Shown here in pieces: positions 45,606 to 59,300 of a DNA stretch of 64,000 bases. Source of the stretch: Progne subis subis (Eukaryota > Chordata > Aves > Passeriformes > Hirundinidae). A program made the translations under genes and the position numbers. The notes beneath the pieces were generated by a model that had not been told where the DNA came from, made no database searches, and saw nothing but the letters and a program-made list of their open reading frames with translations. Location of the stretch: contig JAKJHU010000257.1 in NCBI GenBank assembly GCA_022316685.1, positions 232,663-296,662 on the forward strand. Direction: 5' to 3'. How positions within the stretch are numbered: the first letter of the stretch is position 1; each line of letters starts with the position of its first letter.

Positions 45606-48600
45606 CATATATATATGTACATTAATGTTTTTGGAGGTTTTTTTTGTATTGTTTGTTGTTTTTTTGTTTTTTTTTTTTTTTGCATTTAGATGTGTTGCAT
45701 AGCTTGGACTTTAAAGGCAGTTACATGGAATTCATTTCAAACCAAGTCTCTTTTTCCTTTCCTGGTCTACAATGTTGTACTTTTGACAGCCTTATCCTGT
45801 GGCCTTATGCTTTGCCTGTTTTACCTCATCAGCTTTTATATTTCAGCTTCTATAATTGGGCAGATATCTCTCCACCTTTTGTTATTCTATGTATTAAGAC
45901 AAACAGCTCAACCAAACCTTCTGTCATGTCATCCTGTCATAATTGACGCACAACAGAGGGGAAAATAAACACCTCTCCTTCTCTACTGCTACCAAAACTA
46001 TCATACAGAAATATAAACCAGGTCATATAATTTCCTCCAAAACATTTCCCCACAACATTCATGGGAGATGAAGGTGCAAAAAGCATCCAAGAGTGTGTTG
46101 TCACCTGTAGGAGAAATCTGAATTAGTCATTCAAAAATGTGAGGTTTGTTCCTTGTTCATATCTTTTCTGAGAGAAATGATAGCTTGGACAAAGAAGTCA
46201 GTTCTAACCTCCAGCAAAATACAAATAGGTATTGCAAGAAAAAAGAAAACATTTTCTCTGTGTTCTGTTTCCTATAATATATGCCTATCAAGTTCTGTGC
46301 AACAGTGCTAATTAAACTAACAATAAAAGCTTGACATTTAATGTTGAAAAAGAAAATAAGGGAAAAAAAGTGCAACCTATCAGGGGAGTAAGGAAAATTA
46401 AGGTGAGTCATAGCACCTGGTAAGATCTGTTGATGCTGTATAAGACTTAAAGGACAAATTGCACATAGACTGTAAAAACATAATTTTATAATAAATACAG
46501 CAACTTGGGTGCTGCAGGTTATAATATATAATATATAATATATAAAACATCTGGTTTATATATTGCTGAATAATTTAGTAATGAATTCTAAATTAGAATA
46601 AGTTGCAAGGGGCCATTAATATTGCATGGAGCATTGTTGAATTACATGGTATCAAAATTACATCTATCGTAGAGTGTTTCCTCCACTAATGGTCATCTAC
46701 GTTTATACATAGTCACTGCTTTTCTTAATTGTAAGTATGTTAGTGACATTCTGGAGACTGAAATCAAAGATGTTTATAGTATATAGCTCTTCCAGATGGC
46801 AAACACTCCTGCTTTAATAGCCTAAATCAGCCTTTTTTTTTATCATCAATACCTAAACCATCACTACAAAACTGGGATTTTTTTTTTTTTCCTTGCAACT
46901 CTTAAGTTGTGAAAAATTTACTAAATTTTTCAGTGCCTTCAGAAAGATGATGAACACTGAAGATTTAATTGTTTAAATTTCTACTTGATTATGGTACACT
47001 TTGGATGTTCTCTGATTTTCTTCAGGAAAAGCTTTGAAAATTGTGAAAACTATTACTGTTGAAGAGAAATCTTTCTGTATCTGACCAAGTGTCAACATCT
47101 TTACCTTTTAAAATACCCTGCTTCTGTGTTCTCATGAGACAAAAACACAAGGCTTTCTGAAACAGTGAGTGGAGAATAAACTTCCTCATTGATATTAGAA
47201 TGTGGAAGAATGTTTTTTACAGTAAATTATTTTCTACTAATGCAATACATAGTATTATTCTATGAGGATGATATTGGCTGGTCAGTCTTGCTACCACTTA
47301 TATTGATAAAAAATATTTCTTATATTCTTTCAGTGGAATGCTGCCATCCTAATGGAACATAAGTACTGAAAAGTGTTTCAAGAGCTGACAGACTCTTAAA
47401 TAAGCATTTTTAAAGTAATAAAAGTTTTTTCATCTGACCCCTTTGATTCAGAAAGGCACAATCCTTGGCAGAACATCCACTATTTTCAGTTACCACTATT
47501 TTCCTTTCTGAAGCCTAATTACAGAGTATCTGCATTCCCAAATCAACCCAAAACTCATTTTTTCCTGTGATATTACTGTCAATCTCAGCACAGCTGTGAA
47601 ATACAACAACCCATCCTAATGCAAAAATGAAGCAAAAGAGCCTTGTTTATTTATTTTAAAATTTAAAATAATGGCAAAAATTATATTCAAGATGAGGGTT
47701 TCTTGGTTGATATTAAGGTACCTTCTATATTTAGTCACCTACTGATTCCTTGAATCACTTCTTGCTTCTCTAAAACTCACTGAATGAAGTTGACTTTGTA
47801 GGCTTCCAGATAGGTACTTAGAATAGATGCACACTGTTTTTTTTCTTCCACTCCTACCTAAAAAACACAAGGTCATCTCTCCATTCTTCTGTCCCTTGAT
47901 GGGTACTCTCCTGCTGAAATCTGTTATGTAGCCATCTGTTTATTAACTACCAGCATTCTGCAAAATACATCTGTAAAATAAATTATTTTTTTTAGAAATA
48001 ACAACTAACACTTTAGAAAAAACAATTCCCATTTTCTGCACACCAGACTTGACAGAAAATTCCCTCTGCCTTCTGCCTATTTTGACCTTACTGAGCAAGC
48101 ATAGGTATTTTCCTTTGTGTTTCTTCAATGAATAGTGAATGTTCCTCTGTTCCATGTATTTTGTCTGTGCTTCAAAGTCCTTGATGATACAATTATTTTT
48201 GGTAATGTACTCAAGACTTTCTAAAAGATGTTTTCTTTCTCATCTCTGTGACTGAATGCATACTGAGTATAAATCATTAAACAATCACAATGCTAAAGAA
48301 TGTCCAAATTTTGAAAACTGAAATGTCATCTTTAGCATATATTGAAAAGGTTCTTCACTGATATAAGTGGGGCAAAAGGAAAAAACTAAACAACTTTTAT
48401 TTCTTTGTGATACTAAAATTTCTGAGATTTAATTATTAAAATTATAGGAGCTCCTTAAGTCCATTTGTTATTGGTCTGAGATTTATATGTGTGTGTATAA
48501 ATACATTAATGCAGAGAGAACAAGTGATTGCCAGCAACAAACACAAGAACATATTCTGAGTTCAAATTCCTGCAAAAGTTCCTTCAAGTGTTACTGCTTG

Positions 48601-50904
48601 GCATTCTGCAGGTCTGAGTATGTTGGTCCACTAGTGCTCCTTCATTGACACCTTTGTATGAAGTTCACAGGCACTGTGCATTTTGATTGCGTCAAAAGTT
48701 GGAAGAAGAAAGATTGTGGACTTTTAGGAGGGATGGAGGGAATAGGAAGTCTCCAGGCATGATTCTGGTGCAGACAAGAGTTTTAGCAGTAACTTACAAA
48801 ACTAGTTATAAAAAACAGATGAAGAAGAGTAAAGTATTATCATAGCACACTTGCTATTATACTGTGTATTTTTTTTTTTTTTTTTTAACACATAGTTAAG
48901 AATCACTGCAGCCTACTACAACCTGAAAGTCTTAAATCTTAAGCCAGTGGGAGAGGGAGTAACTTGAAAATGTATTATTAACACTATAACCAAGTGTCTG
49001 GGTTAATAGAGAGAAACAGGCATCTATTGTAAGACAGGTATTTAAGATCAGCAGTATAGTTAACTTCAGGTCAGGACCATAAGAATAGCTGACTATGGAA
49101 GAGTTAAATGCACAATGTACTGCAGTGAGTACTGTGAGCCATATTTTGTAGCTAATACAGCAAACTAATTACCATGGCAGGTAAATTACTGACAATTGCA
49201 TGTCTCACTTAAGTGTGTCAGTCAGTCTGAATAGGCTGTTCAGCTAATCTGAGTCATTCTAGCTAAGCCTAGCTGATGGAGAGAAAAGGTGGATGCTAAA
49301 GATACTAACAAAAATCCAGTCTTACTTCCCTTCTTATTCAGGATGATTGTTGCTAATCCACAATTCAGTGTCATAATGCCTTTGAATATTTCCTACAGGG
49401 CAGCATGATGTAGTCATATAAGCATATATAAAGATATGTACCATATAGATTATACAATAATTATTGATACCATAATCTTGATACAAATTATTACCACTTT
49501 TCATTGATTCTAAATTGCAAGCCTCAGGAGTAAAATATGATTTTCACTCAGATTTTTCACATGGTCAAGGCCTGACATTCTCAAAGGCACCACTTGGTGG
49601 TGGAGGTCTAAGTAGTATAGAATAAAACTGAAATAGCATATATGAGAGAACTAGGGAGAAGTAAAAATGACTTAAAAGTCTATCTGCACAGATAGTTTTT
49701 ATATGCAAAAAATACAGTAAAGCTTTATTGAGCACTACATAGATTTGCCTTAATTTTAACTCTTTAATGTTGAGTTCTGTATGGAAAAGGCATCAGTAAT
49801 GTGTGTACTGTTGTTTATTTAGTTCAGGTCCATACCTTTCAATACATTTCAAGGCTGTATTTGCTGCTTCTAGATTTGAATTAGTCTTGCAATCTTCCTG
49901 CAACAGAAAACTACCAGTTGTGACCATCAGTAATTCCTCTTTTCTTTGTCATAACAAAAACACATAGTGCCATATCCAGAGATAAATTAGTCTGATGGGT
50001 TCAGAAAAGGGAGTCAGCAAAATTAAAGAAAGAATGGATTACCTAGGAGCAGAACAAGGCTGAGAAAAGACTCATGCTGGTAGTGCTGTTGCATGGATAG
50101 ATGTACAATATAATGAGCAAAACAAAAATAATTGCTGTACTTCCAGCCAAAGAGATCCCAAAATTTCTGTTCTCAAAATGGCATCCTAAAATTTTCATTA
50201 CTTTTTTTTACTTTCTGGCAAATTTAACTTTCTTTTTTTATTATTATTATTAAAATTATATCAAATAGTATTTTTTTTCCCATTAACTGCAATAGATATG
50301 TGCTTTGAATCTCTACAAGAAGAAAAGTACACTTATAAATAATAAATGCACTATATTTAAGAAACAAAAAATTTTTTACACATCTGTCTGTCCCCATCTC
50401 AAATTCAATGAAACTTCAGAGATGATGACTGTGTAGAGAGAAATTACCTCAAAAATTATTTCTATGACATAAAGATATTTAATGTCTTATAGTAACTGGG
50501 AATTTACTGTATTTTTGAACAGAAAGGATCCCTCTTGGCATTGAAGAAAACAGAAATATCTACACTTTTATTGACTGAAAGTTGATATACCAATGCCATT
50601 AAGGGTGCGAAAAAAAGATGAAAATGCCATGAGTGCTTAAGAAATTAAAAAAGTATGGAAATATACACCAGAAAACTAATGAAATCCAAGGATCACTAAG
50701 TCTGTACTACTCTAGGAAGAGTATGGTGCTCAATAAAATAGAATGACTAACTAATTGAAAGCCTCATTTTATTCAGTCTTTCACAAGCAGTACATGTACT
50801 CGCTAGCAATGCTTATCTACAACAGAGACACCATCACAGGTGCCACTGTGTTGATATTTAAAAAGCAAAACTCATAGCTTCCAGCATATCTTCAAAAAAT
50901 TGAA
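45606..50904. other. Unique AT-rich non-coding DNA
   Basis: About 5.3 kb. A T-rich tract is at 45628-45681, an ATATATA repeat at about 46520-46545 and a T17 run near 48869-48885. No gene, RNA gene or transposon is recognised; open frames are short and unremarkable. Confidence 0.6.
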
Positions 50905-50932
50905 TGGTTTCTGTTGGAAGGGAACTTAAGGA

Positions 50933-51163
50933 TCACCTAGTTTCAGCTCCCTGCCATGGAGGGAGACCAATCTTCCACTGCACCAGGTTTCTCAGAACCA
51001 CATCCAACCTGGCCTTGAGCACCTCCAAGGATGGGACACCCACAACTTCTCCAGGCAACCTGTTCCAGTATCTCACTACCCTCACAGTAAAGAATTTCTT
51101 CCTTATAACTAAACTAAGTCTACTCTTTTTCAGTTTAAAGCCATTTGTCCAATGAGGACACAT
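50933..51163 (-). pseudogene. CR1 ORF2 C-terminal end, frame preserved
   Basis: A 76-codon open frame ends ORF2. It contains RKKFFTVRVVRYWNRLPGEV and APSLEVFKARLD-like PSLEVLKARLD, both hallmarks of the CR1 ORF2 C-terminus (family: KFFTMRVVKHWNRLP...PSLEVFKARLD). The ATG at its start is internal to the ancestral protein and not a true start. This is the least decayed coding piece in the window. Confidence 0.85.
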
Positions 51164-51278
51164 GTCCCTCTAATGAGAGTGTAGTAGAGGACAAGAATCC
51201 TGTCCCTTGACCGTCTGGTTATGCTGCTTTTGATGCATTTTCCACTCAGCTTATCTTTGTGCTTGGGATTGCCTGTAC

Positions 51279-51480
51279 TCATGTTAATGAATTTATACTT
51301 AGGTCCTGTTGAACTTCATGAAGTTTGCATAGTCCTAGCCTGTGGATGTTATCCCTTCCCTCCAGCGTGTTAACTACACCACACAACTTGGTGTCATCAT
51401 CAAACTTGGTGACAGTGCACCCAATCCCACTGTCCATGCCACTGACCCGTGAGGAACCCATTGGACACTGGTCTCCACTT
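51279..51480 (-). pseudogene. CR1 ORF2 reverse-transcriptase palm fragment
   Basis: Minus-strand translation gives MGSSRVSG followed by MDSGIGCTVTKF and then DDDTKL (the KFDDDTKL codons lie at 51384-51407). In CR1 these are PQGSVLG, then a stretch of about 15 residues, then DSGIECTLSKFADDTKLGG. The stretch between the two motifs is deleted here. The catalytic box reads FDDD in place of FADD. GVVNTLEGRDNI (family: GVVDTPEGRDAI) follows. Confidence 0.8.
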
Positions 51481-51545
51481 AGACCTACATCTGCTGTTTA
51501 CTACTCCTCAAGTTCCTAAAATTCCACAGAGTGCCTCCATCCCCA

Positions 51546-54500
51546 GTTCCAGCCTTCTTGAAAATATGGCAGAGAAAACAAAACCAAAATTGCAAATGAC
51601 TAAAGATTTAATTTAAAACTGAGAAAGAAGCACTGCGTCTATTGGTCAATAACTGAGAAATGCTAAGAGAAGAGATGCTTTCAGATACATACCTGTGCTA
51701 CTCAGCTCATCAGTGGGATAAATCTAGTAAATCTTGTCTGGTTTAATCCAGCAGCAAAAAAAAAAAAAAAAATCTATTTGTAAAGCAGAGCTGTCTTGGA
51801 TACTGCATTGAGGACTGGAGTCAACACTGCTTTCTTCCTATTCATATGACTCCTGACTTGGGAGGACTGGGCACACAGAATAATATTTATCCCAGATAGT
51901 TTTAGATGCTGAACCAAGCACTATTCCTGTCAGCTCCTCACAGAGTCAGTGGACACCTGAATGACCTACAGCAGTGCCAACCACAATTTAGCCACTTAAG
52001 TTAAGTGTCTAAATTTAAGTTAAATTAATGCAGGCCTGATTAAATGCATAAAAATGGTCTCTTAGGGCCAAACTTGAGGCATAAAAGTGTAGGAGGAAAG
52101 CTATTTACTCCCACAGGCAATTTTTTGCCCAAGACATTCAGAAGCATTACAAACAGAGATTAATAAGGAGCTTATCCAGGTGAGAAAAGTGGTGACGTCT
52201 TAGCCAAAAGCTGAAAACTACTGTGTTGATACGTGAATTAGGGCTAGATTCTTATAATATTTGTCATATGTTATATAATTGAAAGCCAGAATTGCTCATC
52301 TGACTTCAATAAACACAGTCCCCAAAGTACTTGGCTTTCTGGATTTTCAACACTAACGTGGGCAATGTTTACTTAGTCAGCATAAGGGTTTTTTCCTAAT
52401 ATACAGTATATGGCAATATCAGTATCATGACAAAACAGACCTTTCTTGGCTAGTACTTTTGCCCTCCATTCCCCAACAATCTGTCAGGCAGTCTGTCTCT
52501 AGAGCTTTATGATTTTCTGGAATAGATGGTCTTATGGAACTGTGGTAATCATTCCATGGCTAAGGTAGTAATACCTTCCATTAGAAGCGCAATTAAGCCC
52601 TTACATCTAATTTGACTTCAGACTGTTCTATTAGAAATTTCTCTCATGTGGTATTCTAAAAGAAGATGACTTATTTTTTCCTCTAGAAAGTTTGAGGGTA
52701 ATTGGACAAGGCATTTGTGAAAATGCTGGAAAACCAGTAGTAATTTGCATTTTACTTTATCTTAATGTATTTCAGAACAGCATATCCGCAAAACAGCATG
52801 TTGTAGAAAAAGCAAATGTGGTTTATTCTTCTGTCTTCATGAGGACTGAGGAGTTTATGATTTTTAAAGGATTAGACAAAACTACCAATGCTAGGGAAGA
52901 AGCAAATCTTAAAAGGTTCCCAGAACTGAATTTGGGCTGCTGTGAGAGCTTTTGTTTACCAGGTACTCAGCAAAAGCAGGCTGTCTCAGCATCTACCTTC
53001 CTGAGTATATTTAAAAGACAGAGTTAGGGATAAACAGAGATATAAGATTAAGTTTTCTCTTACAAAAAAAAAAAAAAACAACCAACCCCCCCCCCCAAAA
53101 AAAAAAAAAAAAAAAAAAAACCACAAAAACAAACAAACCCACCCAAAAAACCCATAAAACCACCTTAAAATTCATTAACACAATTTTCAAATATTCTGCA
53201 AGAAATAAGAAATTGAAAGTCAGGAAACTGTATTATTTTAAAATAAAATAAATAAAACCTAAAAATCAGAAACTCTAGCATTCTTATGTAAAGTACCAAC
53301 TTCTCCATTATTCCTTTCTCTTACTATTGGTCAGGTAGCTTTCAGGTATAGCTGAAATGTCATATATTGACATATATTGAATTTTAGGTCACGATCACCT
53401 ACTAAGTAATAAATTGCAATGCAGTATTACTGCAAAAACGTAATGTTAAAATATAGGTACCATAAAGTACTGCGAACAATATTTAAGCAACAAGTTTAAG
53501 CAAAAAGAAATTGTAACTTTATGTTGTTCTATTCTTCTTTCCCTATCTTATGAAATATTCTCTCAAAAGTTCTTAGAACATACATATATAAAAATTACAT
53601 TATCACAGGTAATTGATATAATTTCTAATGCAAATCTAATGCTTAAATTTTTCACATTTTACTTAAAGGAGGCTGAGAAACATAGATTTAGACCCAGTGC
53701 CATATTTATAAGTCTGCAAACTGGGCAACAAAATATAACCACTAGAAGCTGAAGACCAAAATTTACCTTCAGCTTGCATTCAAATAAAAGATTATTGTAT
53801 TATACACACAATTCTTCAATATTTCATATACCTTACTGAAGGTTTTAGTGCACTGTATTTCATACAATTTTCAGTATTATTAGAATATATAATTATATAG
53901 AACATATAATTATGACTCAGAGTAGAGATTGATTATTAACCCAGGTGTATGTAAGGCATGGAAAGAAAATTATGTCACCTAATTTCAGCCACCTAAAATT
54001 TAGTCATCATTTCCAAAGTAGTAGTCCCAGACTTTAATTATCCAATGAAAACAGAGAACACGTCCAGAAAGCAAATTATCCCTTTCGAAGACGCCAAGAC
54101 AAACGTCTGTTTCCTCAAAATAAGGATTCTCTGTTTCAAGTGTTGTAGGACATGAGACATGAAAACTGGGTTGACAGACACAACTGAAGGGACCCCCATG
54201 GAGCTGTTGCTGGAAGCATACCACAGGGCATACCAAAATACTTAAAATGTCACTGGACTCGATGCTTTGGGAATTGAATTCCATACAACTTTCAAGTTTA
54301 AACTAAATATGCAGCTTTCTTTACGGATTTAAATTAGGTAAAATTATTGCCAGAGGCAGAAACTAAAACACAGAAAGTCTAATAGGTGGGTTTTTTTAGT
54401 CACATGACTTTTTAAAAATTGTGCTACCTGGAGAATAGATATTGCAGGTCTGCCCATCTATGTTGCAGAAGACTTATACAGTCACAGACATTCAGGAAAG

Positions 54501-56334
54501 GACATTTTATGCTAAGGACAGCAAGCATAGAGAGTTCTGTATGTCCTTAACTTGTCAAAATAATTGCTGTTCAGTAAAATAATTAATCATGTTCAGAAAA
54601 CACAACTTTCAGTCTTATAATCTTTAAATGTATGATTAAACTTAGCAATTTAGAAGCTTTTTCTGAATGAGAGCTTAAAAGATGAAGGTTAGACGTAAGA
54701 GAGAGAAAACAAGATAGCTCAAAAAATTGAAGATAAGAAAGCTAAAAATATTTCCTTCTTTCTAGAGTAATACATTTTCTTGGAAATACATAATGATCTA
54801 ACTGCAGTGATGTTCTTCTTACAATGAAAATTTATTCTTAAATGATTTAGCAATTGCAGTATGATGAATAAATTATATATGAAGATTAAGTAAGGAAGCA
54901 TTAGTGCCAATTGCTTTTTTTTTTTTTTTTTTTTTAAGCAGGATTAGTTCCATAGTTGTATTCTAATTCAAATTGGATATTTTATAAGGAAGGAGCTCTT
55001 AAATTAATTTAAGATGTTATTTTTCTTCTTAAGATACAAATCTTGAGGTCTAGAGATGCTCCTAGAGATTTTGTAAGTTGGAGGTACTTTGGGCAAATTT
55101 TGTCAACCTACTCTTCCTCTTCATGTGCAAATCTTGACATATCAACATTTGAACATAGTTATAGCTTTCTACACTTAATAGACTACTGGAGGAATTAGTA
55201 TTAATCAGCTGATTTAGTCTACAAGTTTCTTGTAGCATGAAAGAATTTTGTGCAGAGATTTAAGTCTTATTTACAATTATTTTTCTTATTCAATAAGTTG
55301 TCTGGCTCTTGTACCTTAGTCATTTTAACACCAAGGGAGTGATATTCCTTGTTAGTCAGCTGTCAATCATATTTTCAGTTAAGGGCTTGCCCTACATACC
55401 AGTGTGAAAAAGCACTCTAAAAAAATAAAAGTTCCTGTTTTCTTTAAAGGTTTCCTCAATCAATATGACATATATTACTAGTATTTCTTCAAACAATTGC
55501 TGCATTATTACTGTCTCCTATCAAAGGACTAGCAAAAACAATCCATCTCAAATCAATTTAGAATGATAAATTCACTTAATAACTGAGATCTGTAGTACAC
55601 AGATTTTATTTTTTAAGCTGACACAGAAAAATATCCCTACCTTTCCTTTAAAATCCCCTCCTGCAAAAGCATTCAAATTACATTGAATGTTAAAAATAGA
55701 AACTGTGATTCTTTAAAAGTGTATATTTTATAGACATTAAAAATATCATTAAATCCTTCACTTTACGCTATTTGACATGAGAAGTTTAATAAGTTCCATT
55801 TCAGTTTGCTGGGGTTTTTGTGAAACTGAAGAAATGCAGAGCAGACAACTCTTCATTCCGAGAACTAATAAGCTCACTAAGACATAAGCCCTTCTTCAAA
55901 TGAGCTATAATTTTTCACTTTTCTTACACATTTGGGAGGCATTAAGTAATTTTTTCCTGTTAAAGAAACTTCTTTCCCTATCCAAAGGAAGTACTTTTCT
56001 TGTACACTGTCTAAATAACAAGCCACTTCAAGAGAGATATTAACTGAGGAACTTGTGTATTAGAAATGCTAGGTGTAGGTTATATATATGGGTAAAAGAC
56101 CATGGTGAAGAATTTGTTTCTCAGATATCCTCTGACTGCAGGAATCCAGGACACAGATGGAGATTCTGTTTTCTTTCTGAAGTAATGTATGGTTAAGAAT
56201 TTTGAGTTTTGATCCTTTACCATAAATCTTCAGTTTGCCACAGGATGCAGAAAGTGTTATGTGGTCTGTGATATACAAGGTCATTTAAAATAGATGTTTT
56301 GTAGACCCTGTACAGGACACTTACCTACAGTTCA
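51546..56334. other. Unique AT-rich DNA with one large A/C tract
   Basis: No gene is recognised; the 111-codon frame at 52692-53027 (plus) and the 94-codon frame at 54000-54284 (minus) show no domain I know. Simple repeats: A run at 51755-51771, A/C tract at 53063-53164, CATATATTGA twice at 53361-53380 and a T run at 54915-54937. Confidence 0.55.
53063..53164. repeat. A/C-rich repeat with a C11 core
   Basis: A16, then CAACCAA, C11 at 53086-53096, A24, then CCACAAAAAC and CAAAC/CCC units. Confidence 0.9.
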
Positions 56335-56385
56335 CATAGTTTGAACTAGATTATTTCCAGGCCTTTTCCATCCTATGACTCCACT
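56335..56385 (+). mobile_element. Very short CR1-like 3' end, plus strand
   Basis: TTGAACTAGATTATTTCCAG followed by GCCTTTTCCATCCTATGACTC resembles the CR1 terminus in sense orientation (GAACTAGATGATCTCCAGAGGTCCCTTCCAACCC then TATGATTC). Only about 50 bases match. It may extend left to about 56300. Confidence 0.5.
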
Positions 56386-59300
56386 ATTATTTGACCTCCA
56401 GAGAACAGCAGGTTACACATGTTACACATTTCATCTCTAACACCCAGAAAATACCTTTGCCCAAGTTTACAGTCTCTATCACTGCAATTGCACCATGCTT
56501 CTGAAGAAAAGTGTAAATTCAAAGGTTTGAAGCTTTGATGAAGTGCTTGAACTAAAGCTGAATCTGAGCAAAGAATCTGACAGTGATACTGAGCAATGTG
56601 AAATTCTATGTCTGAAGAAAGATGAGAAGGTAGCTGGGGATCAGTGCTGATTAAAAAGCATTTCTACAATCAGACACAACTGTGGTGCTCTGCATTTTAT
56701 TGCTGAAGTCTGAACATGCATTTGGTTAAATAAAAATAACATTCCCGTTTATTTTAGTGATTGTCAGACTAAGCTTCTGCAGGAAGCTTTTCATATGCTT
56801 TAAATAGAGGGCAAACCCTCACAGCAACATACACTTCCACTTACAGTTTTCAGAATACATAATGTCTTAAAGAAATTACAAATGAAATTTGCTTCTAGTT
56901 TGCTGTCTCTTGACACAGCTGAGTCTCATAAATTTTAATTGAGCCATATAGATCAGAGCGTGGGAGAAAAGGAAGTGCCACAGGAAGTAAACAAAAGTGA
57001 CCTGATACATGATATCTTTCTCTCTGTCAAAGCACTTCTCATAAAATACTGACTGGTACCTTAAGGAAATGAGTATGAATTATTAGTCATGGGGAGCAGA
57101 GGGAAAGAAAGATGTTAAACTTGTCTTTCTTTCTCTAAAGGTTATTTATAATTTTTCCTTTAATCTCCTTAATGAGATGGTGGTTGTTGCCCCAGACATA
57201 CTTGACTGTTTCAACAGGTGACAGATTGAACCTCAAACTTCAACTAATAGAAGGGAATAGCTAGCTAAAGACTTTTTATAAGAATCATAAAGGAAAAAAG
57301 TATTCAAATGTTCAGAAAATTCCAAATGTTCAAAAGTGATGATCCATTCCTGAGTTTTGAATGTTATTTTTACACAGCTGATCTCCAAAATATTTTGTGC
57401 TCCAGCATAAAGCATTACATGGATATTAAATATATGAGGATGTTAAGAAATCAGCCTATTTACAGTTTATGGGCTGTGTTACATATTCAGTGTCAGGTTA
57501 CAAGCATCACTTTGAACCTGGGCCTTACACGTCTTCTGACTTTCAGCTCAGCATTGAGCTAAATCCCACAGATGGTGTTATGAGAAATTCTTGCTTTCAT
57601 CACAGAGCAGACAAGAGTCATTAAAATTTGATGACTTAAATGGGATAATGTTCAACAAAGAGATACATGAAATCCAGAATAATTTTCTTTCAAGTTTGTG
57701 TGTGAAAGATAGCATTACTTGGTAACAGATTACCTTGAAAAGGCTTCAGTTACTGAAAAAGTTGGTTGACAATTATAGCAGAAAGGTTTGCACAAACTCT
57801 TCACTGAGGTGCACTCTGCAATAAACCTCAGAGTCCTTGTCTGCTGTTATCCTTGAGGGAGGACCTAATGAAGAGCACAGAAGCTTTCTCTAGCCATTAA
57901 CTTGTTTTTCATCCAGAACAGGATGAAAAATCCAGTGATACAAGGGCATGCACCCATCACGAACGTGAGAATCTCTCCTGAATTATTCAGTTCGCATATA
58001 GCAGAATGGCTATATCCAAAATACATAGAAATCAGCCATGGGGCACTACTGAAACTCATAGAGGCAAGGTGTAAAGATGGTTGTTGCTTTGGTCCTTTTT
58101 TTTTTTTTTTTTTTTTTCTTTCTTTCTCCACAGAGAAAAGTGAATAATGTGAGGGCTCTGCTGCAGCTCAGCAAAGTGATCTTTTTATGGCATGAAAATG
58201 TGTGGCCATGTATTGCTTGCCCAGAGGTGTATAGTTAAGGCATGTATGAGGCTGGGATAATATTGAAGGGAGGAAACAAACCTGCTTCCCTCTAGTTTAT
58301 CATAGCTTTAAGAAAAGAAATATTTTGTATATGCTTGCAGGTTTGCTCCTTGAAGCATTGTGAGCTTTAGCATGAATTACTATTCATGCAATCTGCAGTG
58401 ACAGGGAACCTGCTCACCAGGGGGAGCTTGGGACTGAAACTGATTAACACCAGAGATGTACTCACAGTGGGGAGAGAGGAAACATCCAAGCTAAGAGAAA
58501 TTTAGGAGTATGTATTCCCCTGCGTATCTGGGGAAAATGTACTTGGAATAGGTAATAGCTTATTATCCTTTCAATGTGTATCCATTTCATCTTGGTTCAG
58601 TCTTACTTAAATACTAAGTGATTTGTTCTCCATGATAACATGAGGCAAAGTTTAATCCTGCAGGAGAAGATATCAAACTTTAGAAGAGAATAGGAATGCA
58701 AGAAAATAGTGATATTATCACTTACAATGTTTTATACCAATGTAAAGAGCTTTCTGCATTTGTTTTTTAACTTTCTAATGTTTCAGGAAGTTGCAGCTAT
58801 ATTTTCTGTCCTTGACTTGCTAATATTTATTCAAACCTTCTTTCTATCCATTCTTTAAGAATTTAGGTAGAAATTTACCTTCACAATTAAAAAACAAAAT
58901 CTCTAGGTTTTGTTTTGGTGGGTTTTTTTGGTTTGGTTTGGTTTGGTTTTTTTGTTTGTTTGTTTGGTTGGTTGGTTATTTTTAATTCAATATGGTCTCT
59001 GCATATTAATGCTAAATAGAGATGATCTCCTCTTCCTGGCCATGCCCCAAGCAACATAAAATTCCTATTTGTAAGTAGATATCACTGTTATTTCAGTGCT
59101 TATCACTAAAATTAAATAATTGTAGTTGGCACCACATGATCAGATCAAAATAAGAGTGATTTGGGGAGTGTAGAAGAACAAATGATTCACAGTAAATAAT
59201 TTAATAACAATTAGCCTCTTTACTATGTATCAAATGCACACAAGTAGCTTAACATTTTCTCAGCTATATTCATTCCCTGTGACTGTTCACCAAATATTTT

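Larger units (their letters stand above)
50905..51545 (-). mobile_element. CR1 LINE fragment with ORF2 palm and C-terminus, minus strand
   Basis: On the minus strand this runs from part of the reverse-transcriptase palm (51545-51279) through a diverged stretch to the ORF2 C-terminus (51163-50933) and into the start of the 3' UTR. Plus-strand words such as CATCCAACCTGGCCTTGAGC and CAGGCAACCTGTTCCAGT are standard antisense CR1. The 3' terminus near 50905 (GGTTTCTGTTGGAAGGGA) is present but lacks a clear terminal octamer repeat. Confidence 0.92.

Noticed and set aside
52692..53027. 111-codon plus-strand frame
   Set aside because: No domain, no splice context that I could support, and AT-rich random-like composition.
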